Shown in pieces: positions 11,454-22,283 of a stretch of DNA of 64,000 nt (its first letter is position 1; every line of letters begins with the position of its first letter). Under the pieces are notes generated by a model. The model ran no database searches. It worked only from the letters and a program-made list of their open reading frames with translations, and was not told where the DNA came from. The DNA comes from Phascolomyces articulosus. Taxonomy: Eukaryota > Mucoromycota > Mucoromycetes > Mucorales > Lichtheimiaceae. The stretch lies in assembly GCA_025677815.1 (NCBI GenBank), contig JAIXMP010000011.1:1116001-1180000 (forward strand), given 5' to 3'. Position numbers and translations under genes: made by a program.

Positions 11454-14400
11454 TTAATAACGTTTGATAATGACACGTTGTTCAGCATCGTATGTATAGT
11501 GTTGACGTTGGAAAAGGGAAGAGGTAAGGAAAGATTGAATATCATAGATTTGCATTCCACGTGCCTAAATTTGTAAAGATAATATATACATGTCAATATG
11601 ACCCTATTTTTTTTTTTTTTGATCATCCCAACAACCTCTTTTATACATATGATCTCTAGATAAAAAGAAACATCCTTAATATTTACCCGACTTTCAAGAT
11701 CTTCTACATCCACTTGAGTTTCTTTAGGTAATTCTTGACGTCGCAATTGGAATAAACGACGTTTTTCTCGACACATGGAGTTCAATGTAGCAAGTAGCAA
11801 TTCTTCTCGGTCTTGTGTATTGGTAATGTATCGTCGGAATCTCTGTTATTATATTCACATGGAGATACATCCAATATGTTATTTAATGAACAAATTCAAA
11901 TAAACAAACAAAACGGAACCAAAGGAGCGTATCCATTGTTTTTTTTTCTTTACCTTTCGCAATGCCGTCATCATACTGAACTTTTGAGCACTAATAAAAC
12001 TATCCAAAGTGACCTTGATAGCCATATCGACATCATCCGAACGGACATATTCACGTAAATGCATTTTGGCATGAGCTTCCGCTAATCGAACCATGGATTC
12101 CAAATGACGTACAGTAATAGGAATACTACCACTGGCTAAAGACTCACGACGCAGTTCGGAATAAAGTTGTGACAATTTAGCTTCATCCACTTGATGAAGT
12201 TTGGGTTGTATTTGGTCACGCGCATACATGATATATTTACGCAAAATATCTTGAGGAATGATTTCTGGGTCTTCATCCGTAGGTTTAGCAATATCCATAG
12301 CACCATCATATTTGGGATGCGATCGAATATGACTACTAATCACATTGGTAGCTAAAAGATGATCTTGTTCAGGTTCAACACTGTCCTTGACTACACATAA
12401 GACATCGAAACGAGACAAGATGGGTTCTGTTAATTCGACATTTTGAGAGAATGGGATGGAAGCATTGTAGCGACCACGAATAGGATTGGCGGCCGCAATC
12501 ACGGAACATCGGGCTTGTAAGGTGGTCACAATACCGGCTTTAGAGATGGAAATGGATTGTTGTTCCATGGCTTCGTGAATAGAGGTTCTATATTAATATA
12601 ACATTAGGAGGATGAGTTTTTTTTCTCTTTTGTTTTCCAAACACTTCAGGGAATGAATAATTCTCTCCTTAAAAAAATGCTCTTTCTTTCTCGCATTTGC
12701 GTGGGAAAGAAGTATCTCTTTACCTGTCTGCATCATTCATTTTGTCAAATTCATCAATCAAACAAACACCACGATCAGCTAATACTAAAGCCCCACCTTC
12801 CAGGGTCCATTCACGCGTGATGGGATCTTTATGGACTGAAGCTGTTAAACCTACGGCACTAGCACCTTGACCTGTGGTAAACACGGCACGATGGGCAGTT
12901 TTTTCCACATATTTCAAGAATTGAGACTTGGCTGTACCAGGATCACCCAACATTAAAATATTGACATCACCACGAATTTGATGTTTGCCTTGAATATTTT
13001 TGGGTACACCACCAAACAAAGCCAACGCAATGGCACGTTTGATATCATCATGGCCATAAATGGAGGGAGCAATACTTTTCATGACTTTTCGTCCAATACG
13101 TTTATCTTTACCCATTTCTTGAATGATCTTTTTGTCATCATCCGTCAAACGGTATGCGGCAAACATATCTTCTTTTTTACTAATGTAGTTGGCTTCAATG
13201 ATGGTAGCAAAGACAGGGAATCCATTCTTGGTGCTCAAGGAAGCGTCAAAGTTGTTACGATAGACACCAATGACTTCCTATGATAGGGTGGTTGTTGGTT
13301 AAAATCCATTTCATACTTTTAATCTATAAAGATCCATCTCGTTGTCCTCTCTCTGTTTTTTTTCTAACCAACTTACAATTTCTTCACCAGGTTTAGCTTG
13401 ATCAATTAAATCCCATAAACAAATGACTTCTCTGTGACGAGGAAGACGACCGGGAGGAACAGTACCAGGACTTTCCTGAATAGTCAATTTTTGATAGTTT
13501 CTATAAACAGTCTACAAAATGTAAAAATATTTTTAGTTTCTTTTTATTTTTCTATCTTTCAACCCATTCTATTCCCTCTCCCAGTCCCCTCATCCCATAT
13601 CCTTCCCTTTCCCTTTTTATCTTACCTGTTCCATATTCACAATAAATGGACCCTTGCTTTGACAACTAGGACAAGTACGAATCTTGATTTCATTATGGAT
13701 ATCTTGATAAAAGGGACCCAATAATTCATTACATTTACCACAATTATACTTGACCCATTTCAATTGTGGGAAAACACCTGTACGACGAGTCACCACACCT
13801 GAGACACGGACAAGACAATTCAATTGACTTTGACGTAATTCACGTAAGGTATTGACAGTGGGTAAATCCGTGATACGAATATGAATTTCACGATGAATAC
13901 GTTCGTATTCAGGGAATTGTAATAAGGTGACTTCCAATGCAATTTCATCAAAGATTTTTAATAACGCAATGGGTGAGTTGGCTAAAAAGTAAGCCAAGAC
14001 GGGTTTACTTTGAGTAAGATGTTCATAGTTGACTTCGAATGATTCTCGGTTACCTAGATTTTATAATAAAGTGAATATCTTTTTTTTTTATTGTTCCAAG
14101 ATTAATAATTTCCCTCTTCGTCATTACTTACGTTCACCCATATCTCTGATACGTTCACCATAAACAGAGGTACCATGTTCATCAATATATGTTTGTAAAA
14201 AGTTTTTAAATTCTCTCTTTGCAGCACGTCGAGGAGCTTCCAAACTGACCCATTCACTAATGGTGGCGTTTTTGACATTACGAAGATCTTCTAATGACAT
14301 TTCAGGCTAATATTTATAATGAAAAGTTCAGTCAACAAAAAAAAATGAAGATTTCATAACTCTGCCATTTTCCCTATCTCTGTCTGTCTGTCTCTCTCTT

Positions 14401-15125
14401 TTTTTTATAATAAAAAAAAAAGAAATACTTACAACAGTATCATCCAATCCATTCATATCATCCATATCATAATTATGTCGTCTACGAGGTCTAGTTGTTA
14501 AAGCGGGTTGATCATCGTCATCGTCAAGATCGTCCAAAAAGGCACCTGCAATACGACCTTCACGACGTCGAATTTCAGCATCACGTCTTCGAAGTTGAGC
14601 ATCGACTTGATTACGTGTTGCAAGATCAAGTGGGTCATATTCTTCATCGTCAATACCACGTCCTTCATAACGATCCATTTCAGGATTACGTGCATAATCC
14701 CTATTCCCATTATTTTTCAAACTTGTTAGAATTTTTTCTTTTTTTTTCAGGTACCAAAATAATAATAATAAAAAAAATTATATTTTGACTTTTTTTACCG
14801 TTCCATTTCAGGACCAAATAAATCTTCACCACCGTCATCCGAATCAAGAGGTCCTTCTTCATCCTCTTCCACTTCGTCTTGACGATAAGGGTCAGCTTCT
14901 GAGAAAAATGGCTGTGGTGAAGAAGGTGGGATTTCAGAAGCTGGTAATTCAGAAATAGGTAATGGAGAATCAGTACCTAAGTCACTGGGACGATTGCTAA
15001 TACTATCTCTTCTACGTTTACGATCAGGTTGAGACTATACAAAATAGTTATATGGTTTTATTTAGTAAGTTTTTTTTTCATGAGTATGTTCTATTTATTC
15101 CCATGGAGGTTGACTAATGTACCAT
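11454..15125 (-). CDS. MCM2: DNA replication licensing factor MCM2
   Basis: MCM2 is a subunit of the MCM2-7 replicative helicase. The N-terminus is acidic and Arg-rich ([13 protein letters not shown], then [19 protein letters not shown], matching the Mcm2 N-terminal domain). A C4 zinc finger is visible near 13750-13660 (CGKC ... CPSC). The AAA+ core has Walker A in [14 protein letters not shown] (about 12945-12905), Walker B in [10 protein letters not shown] (about 12765-12735) and the arginine finger in LSRFDVL (about 12410). The C-terminal winged-helix region ends in RVIIKRY at 11454. Exon structure: the only suitable start is an ATG at 15123-15125 followed at once by a GT donor, so exon 1 would be the start codon alone, joined in frame to SQPDRK near 15034. 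About eight to nine exons follow. Length and motifs match the family fully. Confidence 0.95.
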
Positions 15126-15175
15126 TTTTCTACGTCGACTACTTTTTTAATTATAAGAGGTTTAAAAAAAAAATA

Positions 15176-15209
15176 GGCGCGTTTGTTCGCGCGGGTTAGG
15201 ACGCGAAAC
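15176..15209 (-). promoter_or_regulatory. Cluster of MBF/E2F-like CGCG elements upstream of MCM2
   Basis: In otherwise AT-rich DNA, 50-85 bp upstream of the MCM2 start, there are three CGCG-containing words: GGCGCGTTT at 15176-15184, TTCGCGCGGG at 15186-15195 and ACGCGAAAC at 15201-15209. They resemble MCB (ACGCGT) and E2F-type (TTTCGCG) sites, which drive G1/S transcription of MCM genes in yeasts and animals. A further CACGAA word lies near 15306-15311. Factor identity is inferred. Confidence 0.55.
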
Positions 15210-16164
15210 AAACTTTTTTTCTTTGAAAATTGTGACAGCCAAAAAAAAACAAAATGGCCAATCAAATTGAATTTTTACTAAAATATGGTTTTTTTTTTGT
15301 GCGCGACACGAAGTAGTAAAATGCCCTTTTTCATATTCGTGGCGTAAACTCTTTTCTATTACCACATTAAGCCTATTTTTTTTTCTTCTTTCTTACGCAT
15401 GATGTATTTTTTGATCTGGCTTTTCTTAATCCATACTTGAGTACGTTATACTTTATGTTTAGTAAGCAAATGAAATGAGTGTTTTCGTCCTCCTCCAATC
15501 CGTATGATTGACTCTTATTACTAATGATAACAAACTTTTGAGTATATATGATGTGTGGCCCCTGCTTATGCACATTCTATCGGATCATTTTTTTTACGTC
15601 GTCTTGCACATATATATATATATCTTATTTGACAACCTATCCTTATTTCTTCGAAGAAAAAGTGTATTTATTATCCTTTTCTATTCCACCTGCATATATA
15701 TAAAAAGGATCTTCCTTTTAAACCTACGTACAACAACAACACAATCGTCATTTCACATATATATCTAAGGGATGAAAAAAAGGGCGATTATGTCTAGGTA
15801 TTCCATGATATTTTTTATATTCAATAAAATACAACAACAACAACAACAGAGCTTTCATTCATTGAGAGAGAAGAATAAATAGGGAAAATATATATATAAT
15901 AAATCCATCACCTAATGAACGATATAGTAGTAAATAATAATAGTAGTAGTATATTATATATATATATATATATATAAAGGATACTTTGATCCATATAAAA
16001 AAAGAAAAAGAAAAACGGTGTCATACATACAACCATACGATAAAAAAAAGAAAGAAGAAGAAGAAAAACAATAGTTCATATACAAAAAAATGATGATATA
16101 ATAAAAAGAAGGATATTACATACTAAAGAAGATGAAGAATAAGATAAAAAAAGGGGGTAGACGA
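15210..16164. other. Intergenic between MCM2 start and the CRZ1-like stop
   Basis: AT-rich DNA with AT dinucleotide runs (about 15953-15976), CAA repeats near 15830-15848 and A-rich stretches. It should contain the distal MCM2 promoter and the 3' UTR of the CRZ1-like gene. I see no gene. Confidence 0.5.
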
Positions 16165-17181
16165 TTATAAAGAAGGAATCGAAGTAGAAGAAAAATGATT
16201 CATACTGGATGAACTACTATTACTACAACATAAACCTTGACCACTTGGACGCTGATGCCGGCTCAGCGCATCCTGTCGTGCAAATGCTTTATTACAATGA
16301 TGACATACATATGCCTTAATACCTGTATGTAATTTCGCATGACGATTTCGATCATGTTGTCGAGCAAATCGTTTCGGACAATGAGGACAGGCAAAGGGTC
16401 TTTCGGCTGTATGTGTTCGTTTATGTGATTTCAAATTATAAGGTCGAGTAAATACTTTGTTACATCCATCAAAATCACATTGATATCGCGGATGATTCGT
16501 ATGGCTATGGCTATTGCTCTTATTATTATTATTTGTCGCCGTAGTGGTATTACTGGTATTATTATTACTACTATGATTGGAAATAGTAGGATTATTATTA
16601 TTCGTCATATTGATATTCTTATTATTATTATTGGATCGAGTTTTTCGTTCAGTTTTCTTTTTCACTCTTTTCGTAGAAGAAGAACGACGCATTGGTTGTG
16701 AAGAAGAAGAAGTATTGAAACATAAATTGAGTAAATTGGATGCATAAGGTAATGGTGCTTTTTTCTTTGTTCTTGGAGGTTTCGTAATGACGGAAGAAGT
16801 GATGATAGGCGTGGATGTTGTTGTTCCAGTAGTGGTTGATAATGAAGAAGAGGATGAGGATGAAGATGTAATGATAAGATGTTGTTGATGTAATGGTAGT
16901 GTAGATAATTGTAATGATGATGTAGGTGGTGTAATAGGCGCTGTCATAGTATGGTGGTGTTGTTGTTGTTCTTCTGGTGTTAAATGATGATGCTGCGCAA
17001 CTGTAGTTAATAGTGCATCATGCTGCGCTTGAGAAAGTTGTTGTTGTGGGTCAAGTTGTTGCTCAGCAACACCTACAGGAGGTGGTATATAAAACGTTGG
17101 ACTGGATAATAATTGTAAAAAATAACTTTCATCTGAATTAGAGAGATAGGGTTGTTGTTGTTGCGCAACAAGTCCGTGCAT
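16165..17181 (-). CDS. CRZ1-like C2H2 zinc-finger transcription factor
   Basis: This single-exon gene codes for 338 residues from an ATG at 17179-17181. Three zinc fingers sit at the C-terminal end: finger 1 (C235, C240, H253, H257), finger 2 (C265, C268, H281, H285) and finger 3 (C293, C296, H309, with C318 or C319 as the likely fourth ligand). The linker-like words [23 protein letters not shown] and [17 protein letters not shown] closely follow the fingers of Crz1, the calcineurin-activated factor of the fungal calcium response. The N-terminal 230 residues are Gln-, Ser-, Thr- and Asn-rich and contain a basic stretch (about 165-182) that could be a nuclear signal. I did not find a convincing calcineurin docking motif. 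The finger family is firm and the calcineurin link is inferred. Confidence 0.85.
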   Translation of the reverse strand: MHGLVAQQQQPYLSNSDESYFLQLLSSPTFYIPPPVGVAEQQLDPQQQLSQAQHDALLTTVAQHHHLTPEEQQQHHHTMTAPITPPTSSLQLSTLPLHQQHLIITSSSSSSSSLSTTTGTTTSTPIITSSVITKPPRTKKKAPLPYASNLLNLCFNTSSSSQPMRRSSSTKRVKKKTERKTRSNNNNKNINMTNNNNPTISNHSSNNNTSNTTTATNNNNKSNSHSHTNHPRYQCDFDGCNKVFTRPYNLKSHKRTHTAERPFACPHCPKRFARQHDRNRHAKLHTGIKAYVCHHCNKAFARQDALSRHQRPSGQGLCCSNSSSSSMNHFSSTSIPSL

Positions 17182-18728
17182 CGTTTCAAAATAAAACTAA
17201 TCGTGCATATAGGTTTTTATAAAAAAAAATTTTTTTTGGATATAAAAAAAAATAAAAGTAAAGAAGTAAAAGAAGAAGAAAGAGAAAGAAGAAAAAAACT
17301 AAAAAGTGAAATGAAAATTAATAAAAATAAATACTCTCCCAATCAAACAACAACAAAAAAAAAGCTTCCCACATGATGGTATGAGTGAGAGTGGTAAGTC
17401 TTATTAGAATACCACTTTTTGTTATTATTACACACACTTTTTTTTTCTAACTCGCGCGAAGGGTGTAATAATAATAATATTATTATTATTATGATTATTA
17501 TTATAAGAGAGTGTGTGTAGTATCAGTGATGATGATGATAATTATGAAGATCAGATTCGCGCGATGACTTGACCGACTTTTCGGGGATTCAACGTTCTTT
17601 TATGTTACATTAGAACTTCACCCTCTATCTACTCACATAGAGTAATATATATGTACCCCACCCTTTATATAAATCAATATGAAAACAGGTCATACATCAT
17701 CATTCTTATTACTAAGAAAAGACATCCGCAGCATATCTTTACCATTGATTCAAGGAGTCAATATATATACATAGAGTTTGTGGCAAGATGTTAAATGATG
17801 ACGACGGTATAATTAGCTATATAAAGAGAGAGAGATTGAGAAATGAGGAGTATAAAGAAAGAAAGAAGGAGAAAGGAGAGTGATTGTTATATATAATAAT
17901 CAAGGTGTAAGTAGTGGGCTGAATATGCATAAAAATAAAGGTGCATTTTGTTTTTCTTCCTTTTCACCTTCTTACACATAGAATAATATAAATGTTAACT
18001 CAAAAGCATTCTTATGAGTCATGATTTGGAAAAAGATATGAACTGGCGTGATTTTTGGTGAAGTTTTTTAGAGATCAATAAAGTCGTACAGAAATGTGTG
18101 TATGGTTTTTTTTAGCTTGATAACATAAGAGAAAGGTGACTGGATCCAACGAATGGGTTGATTTGATATTTTTTTTAAAAAAAAGTTATGGGGTTTAATC
18201 CATATAGCCGGGTTTCGGACGTTCCACCATAAACGTTTTTGTGATACAAATGGATTCTGTTGTTTGGATATCTATGGATGGTTCAAGTAAAGAACCGCAT
18301 GGTCCAAGTTACTCACATTTATTATTATTTTTATTATATAACTATTAGAGTTTCATAATATATAATTGGATATAAGGAAAAGTAGTAGAAGAAGAATTAG
18401 TTCAGTGAAGATCTGTGGGATCCTCGCTTTTCTATATTTTATGGTATATATATATATATATATATAAAACACTTTCTTCTCCTTTATAAACAAGTGAATC
18501 ATCGATCACTGACAGCTGGTGTAACTTATTTCATAACTATATAACTTCTTACTTTTTATCCTAGATAGATCATCGATAGAGCCAAATCATCATAGTACTT
18601 CTTTTTTTTTAAAAAAAAAAATGACATGTACAAATAGAATTAGAGAACCGAACAAAAAAAATACCATCTTTTTGGGGATCATCGCGCGACTAACATCGTT
18701 GTCGTAATATAAACATATTATTATTTAG

Positions 18729-18930
18729 ACCAAAATGCTAAATCTGAGATAAAAATAGACTTGTGGTGTAAATATGTGGTACTTCCTTTTGATGGAACGT
18801 TATACAATCATACATCCCATCCAAGTATTACCACCCAAAAGCTCATGACGTCGAATTACCATTTAGGTTCTTTTTGGAAAAAGTAGATGAAGAGGATATT
18901 AATAGTCAAGATGCATTACGCATGCTTGTG
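18729..18930 (+). pseudogene. Exon-like remnant with a frameshift, unknown family
   Basis: After an acceptor-like TTATTTAG, a frame reads DQNAKSEIKIDLWCKYVVLP, continues through FDGTLYNHTSHPSITTQKL and ends SFWKK at a stop near 18885. In a shifted frame the DNA continues KVDEEDINSQDALRMLV up to about 18930. The switch falls at an A run just before the stop, as expected for a one-base slip in a formerly continuous exon. I do not recognise the protein, and no flanking exons were found. Confidence 0.25.
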
Positions 18931-19271
18931 TCTGTGTGTCATCTATCCTATATATACGTACAGCATGTGCATAAGTATGTGTTATGTCAACTGATTCATT
19001 ACTTATTAATATTTCTTTTGTGTGGCAAATATCAAAATCCTCAGGCAAAAAAAAATACACACACACACACAACACACATGCATAGACCAGATCAGTGCGC
19101 GTTAAAAATATGTACACTGTTTTGAACAAGTCACGAAAGTTGAACTAAAAAGAGGAATAGTGTGGCAAATCAAAATAAGTTGATGTGATCAATTTATATA
19201 AGTTTTTTTATTCTCAAAAGCCTTTTGTACCATGATGGTCCAGAAGTCTGGTTTATTGTTGTTGTGGTTGG

Positions 19272-19298
19272 TTTTTTTTTTTTTTTTTTTTTTTTTTT
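19272..19298. repeat. Poly-T tract, 27 nt
   Basis: A homopolymer in intergenic DNA. Confidence 0.95.
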
Positions 19299-20075
19299 GG
19301 CTGAAACACACCGACTCAAATGATTGTCCTACCATCAATAAAAAAAATTGATGGGAACTTTGATCGTTGTACTTTTTTGCTGGTACTTTTTATTATTAAA
19401 TCCTTTAAATCCTGGTTATATCTCTTTCTTTTTTTTTTCTACCTCTTCTTCATTCATTTACCACAAACTTCACACGTTACATTTTCCTCACCTGAAAAAA
19501 AAATAGAGAATCATCTGGCCTCTCTTGTTATTATTAAGAATGATATAAAAATAACTTTTTTTTTTCATGAAGATTGTCTTTTCAAGATTGCGGTGAGGAT
19601 CATCCTGAGAATGGATTATTTTGAGAGAGAGATGCCTTTATGATTATCTTTTCTGTATTTATATATAAATAAAAATTATTGGTAAATGGTAATCATTCAT
19701 CATATTATAGAAAACGCAAAAAGTATAAACCTTATCTGATAGACAATGGTTATTCTCGGTTAAATAACACATATTTCATTTATTGTGCATATATTAAAAA
19801 TAGCTTGACAGCAAATAAAGCCTAAAAATGCAAATTACTGATTATTTCATTATAAACAACTATTGTATTATTAATACAAACGAGATCTCTCGATGAAGTG
19901 TTATACTTATGATATCTTTTGATAGTTATGCGCCGTAAATCCCCGAAATCAAATGAATCTACTTTATAAATGAGTTTAACTCTTTTTTTTCTACATCTTT
20001 CTTTCTTTATTACTACTTGATTCTTTTATAAAGGTTCATAGATAGACTTCCAATCAAAAGTAAAGTTTATAGTAC

Positions 20076-20112
<37 letters not shown>

Positions 20113-20777
20113 GAAAAAACTTAATAATGATTCATATTTTTTTAAAAAAAAAGAACAATCTTTCTTTTCATATCCCACGATACATTTTCCGCAGCATATC
20201 ATTTTATATGGAATAGGTATAGCTCCATCAAGGAATACACCAACATGACCATTCAACTTTATTAGCCACTCTCATCGTGGCCCTATACATCACATGAAAA
20301 GTGGTGTTGTGGTTGGTTTTTTTCTTTTTGGTTACATGAATTGTCAATAAAAGTCAAGTTTCTCAAATAAAAGCGGTTATAATAAACGAAACACGTATAC
20401 CATGATACTAACCCAATTCAGAAGTTGGAAATAAAAAGTGACCGGATTTTAGCTTATTGATGTGGTTTTTTTTTCAATCAAGGTAATGTCATTTCTATTG
20501 GTAAAAGGTCATTGATAAATACACTATTATATATATATATATATATATATATCAATTTTCATAAATTGTACTATGATAATAATGTCCATGTATTGATTTT
20601 TATGCTTTCATCAAGGATAGGAATAACCAAGAAGCTAGCGATTTGAATAGAGTATTTTTAAAAATGAAAGAAATAAGCCAGTTTATATATGTTCATACAA
20701 ATGCAAAAAGAACTTTCTCCCCCAAAAAATTGGATAAATGGATAAACGTATATTATCCCAAAGTCACTATTTATTAA

Positions 20778-22064
20778 TTATTTATTATTATTCCATTTAT
20801 TAATTGCTACAGCACTCGTCATGAATACCATCAAAAAGGTACCCACAATACTAAAAATATCTGGATCTTCTTTGAATAAACTGGTTCCAAAAATAAAAGA
20901 AAATACGATATCATTGCCACAAAGGATCATGGTTGCTAGACTTGTAGGTGCTAACCGCAATCTATGATATAAAACAATTTTTGCAAATTAACATATATAT
21001 TGAGGGTTTTTCATTCTATTCATCAAATGATAAATACCCCAAATAGACAAGACACTGATGACAAAAAGTCGTCAATCCAACCGATACAAGTTTTAAATAG
21101 TCTGATCCACTGGAGGGTTGAACAAACTCTTGGAATCCAAACAATCCAATAGGTACACTGAAAAGAAACAAGAAACAACCCATCACAAATAGTATGGATA
21201 GAAAATGTGTCTGGCGTGTTGTTGTCGTTGTTGATGAAGTATGATTTTTGGCTTGATGCATGGCATAATATACACAAGAAGTAAAGAATGCACACATCAT
21301 TGCAGCAATGTTTGTAATGTTTCCATGCTTGTGGAGAGGAGGTAAGTATTGCTTACTACTGCCAAAAAAGATATAAGGTTTAGAAATGAATAGGGCACCT
21401 AATAGACAAAGAACAGTAGCCAAGGTATCAAACCATCCAAATGTTTCTTGAAGGAAAAGACCGGCTAGGGTCAATGTCAAGATAGGATATAAATAGAAAA
21501 TAACTATAGAATAGAAATGATATAATAGTTATATATATATTTATCGGTATACAGAAAGAGATGAGAATGTGAATAGCCCTAAGTAAGAAGCATTATTTTA
21601 CCTGTCGTCTCTCCAAGGGGTAAATAAGTCAAGCTATAATAAAAACAACTTGTTGCCAAAGTGCCAAAAACACCGCATACAATCACCCAACGGCGGGCAC
21701 CTGGTGGACCCAAGGGTTTTTCACGTAACCACAGACATCCAAAAAGACCAAACACAATTTGAAAGATGGATTGTGCAAAGACAATTTCAAATGTTGGAAA
21801 TGAAGAAACGCTCCATTTCACTACAGCTGAACTACATGAATGAGCGAATGCACCCAAAACTATAATGAAGAGTCCAACGGTTTCCAACTTGCTGACATTA
21901 CGCCTCCTTGTTGTTGTCGTCCTTGGTTGCTCTTGTTGTTGCTCCCCCTCCTCCTCTTCTTCTTCTTCTGGCGACGAAAATAAAGGTCTGGTTTCTTCTT
22001 CTAATGCAGCTCTTTGTTCTTGAACTTCAACTACTGTATCTGTATTATTAACTTCTTCTGGCAT
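20778..22064 (-). CDS. EamA/DMT-superfamily transporter (SLC35G-like)
   Basis: Three exons join in frame: 22064-21602, 21503-21038 and 20961-20778, giving 370 residues. The start is the ATG at 22062-22064 (MPEEVNNTD). Residues 1-55 are a cytosolic acidic and Gln-rich leader. About ten hydrophobic helices follow, arranged as two EamA repeats. Recognisable words are VGLFIIVLGAFAHSCSSAVV, PTFEIVFAQSIFQIVFGLFG, the SCFYYSLTYLPLGETT end of the first repeat, and LRLAPTSLATMI with IFSIVGTFLMV in the second. This is the drug/metabolite transporter fold, and the wording is closest to the SLC35G/DUF6 group of Golgi or plasma-membrane carriers. The substrate cannot be read from the sequence. The second intron uses a GTATTT donor chosen because it restores the reading frame. 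Confidence 0.8.
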
Positions 22065-22283
22065 GATATGGATAGTCAAAAAGTATCGATCATGAAAAAA
22101 AAATCAGGAAAATAATAATAAAAAAACAAACAAACAAAAAGTAATCTTCACACATGATCTTATAATATGCATATTGAATTCGATAACAAATGAAGGTAAG
22201 AAAAAAAAAGGTATACAAATTATACTAAATATTATTATTATGAATAAATAAATAAAACAAAAATATAAACTAAAACTAAAAAA

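Larger units (their letters stand above)
17182..20777. other. 3.6-kb gene-poor region with exon-like scraps
   Basis: AT-rich DNA with microsatellites, poly-T tracts (19272-19298) and an AT run near 18445-18466. It contains at least one broken exon-like block (18729-18930, listed separately) and short protein-like pieces near 18190-18330 (plus) and 20115-20250 (minus) that are interrupted by stops or shifts. I see no intact gene. The first few hundred bases should contain the CRZ1-like promoter; the last part is the 3' flank of the transporter. Confidence 0.5.
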
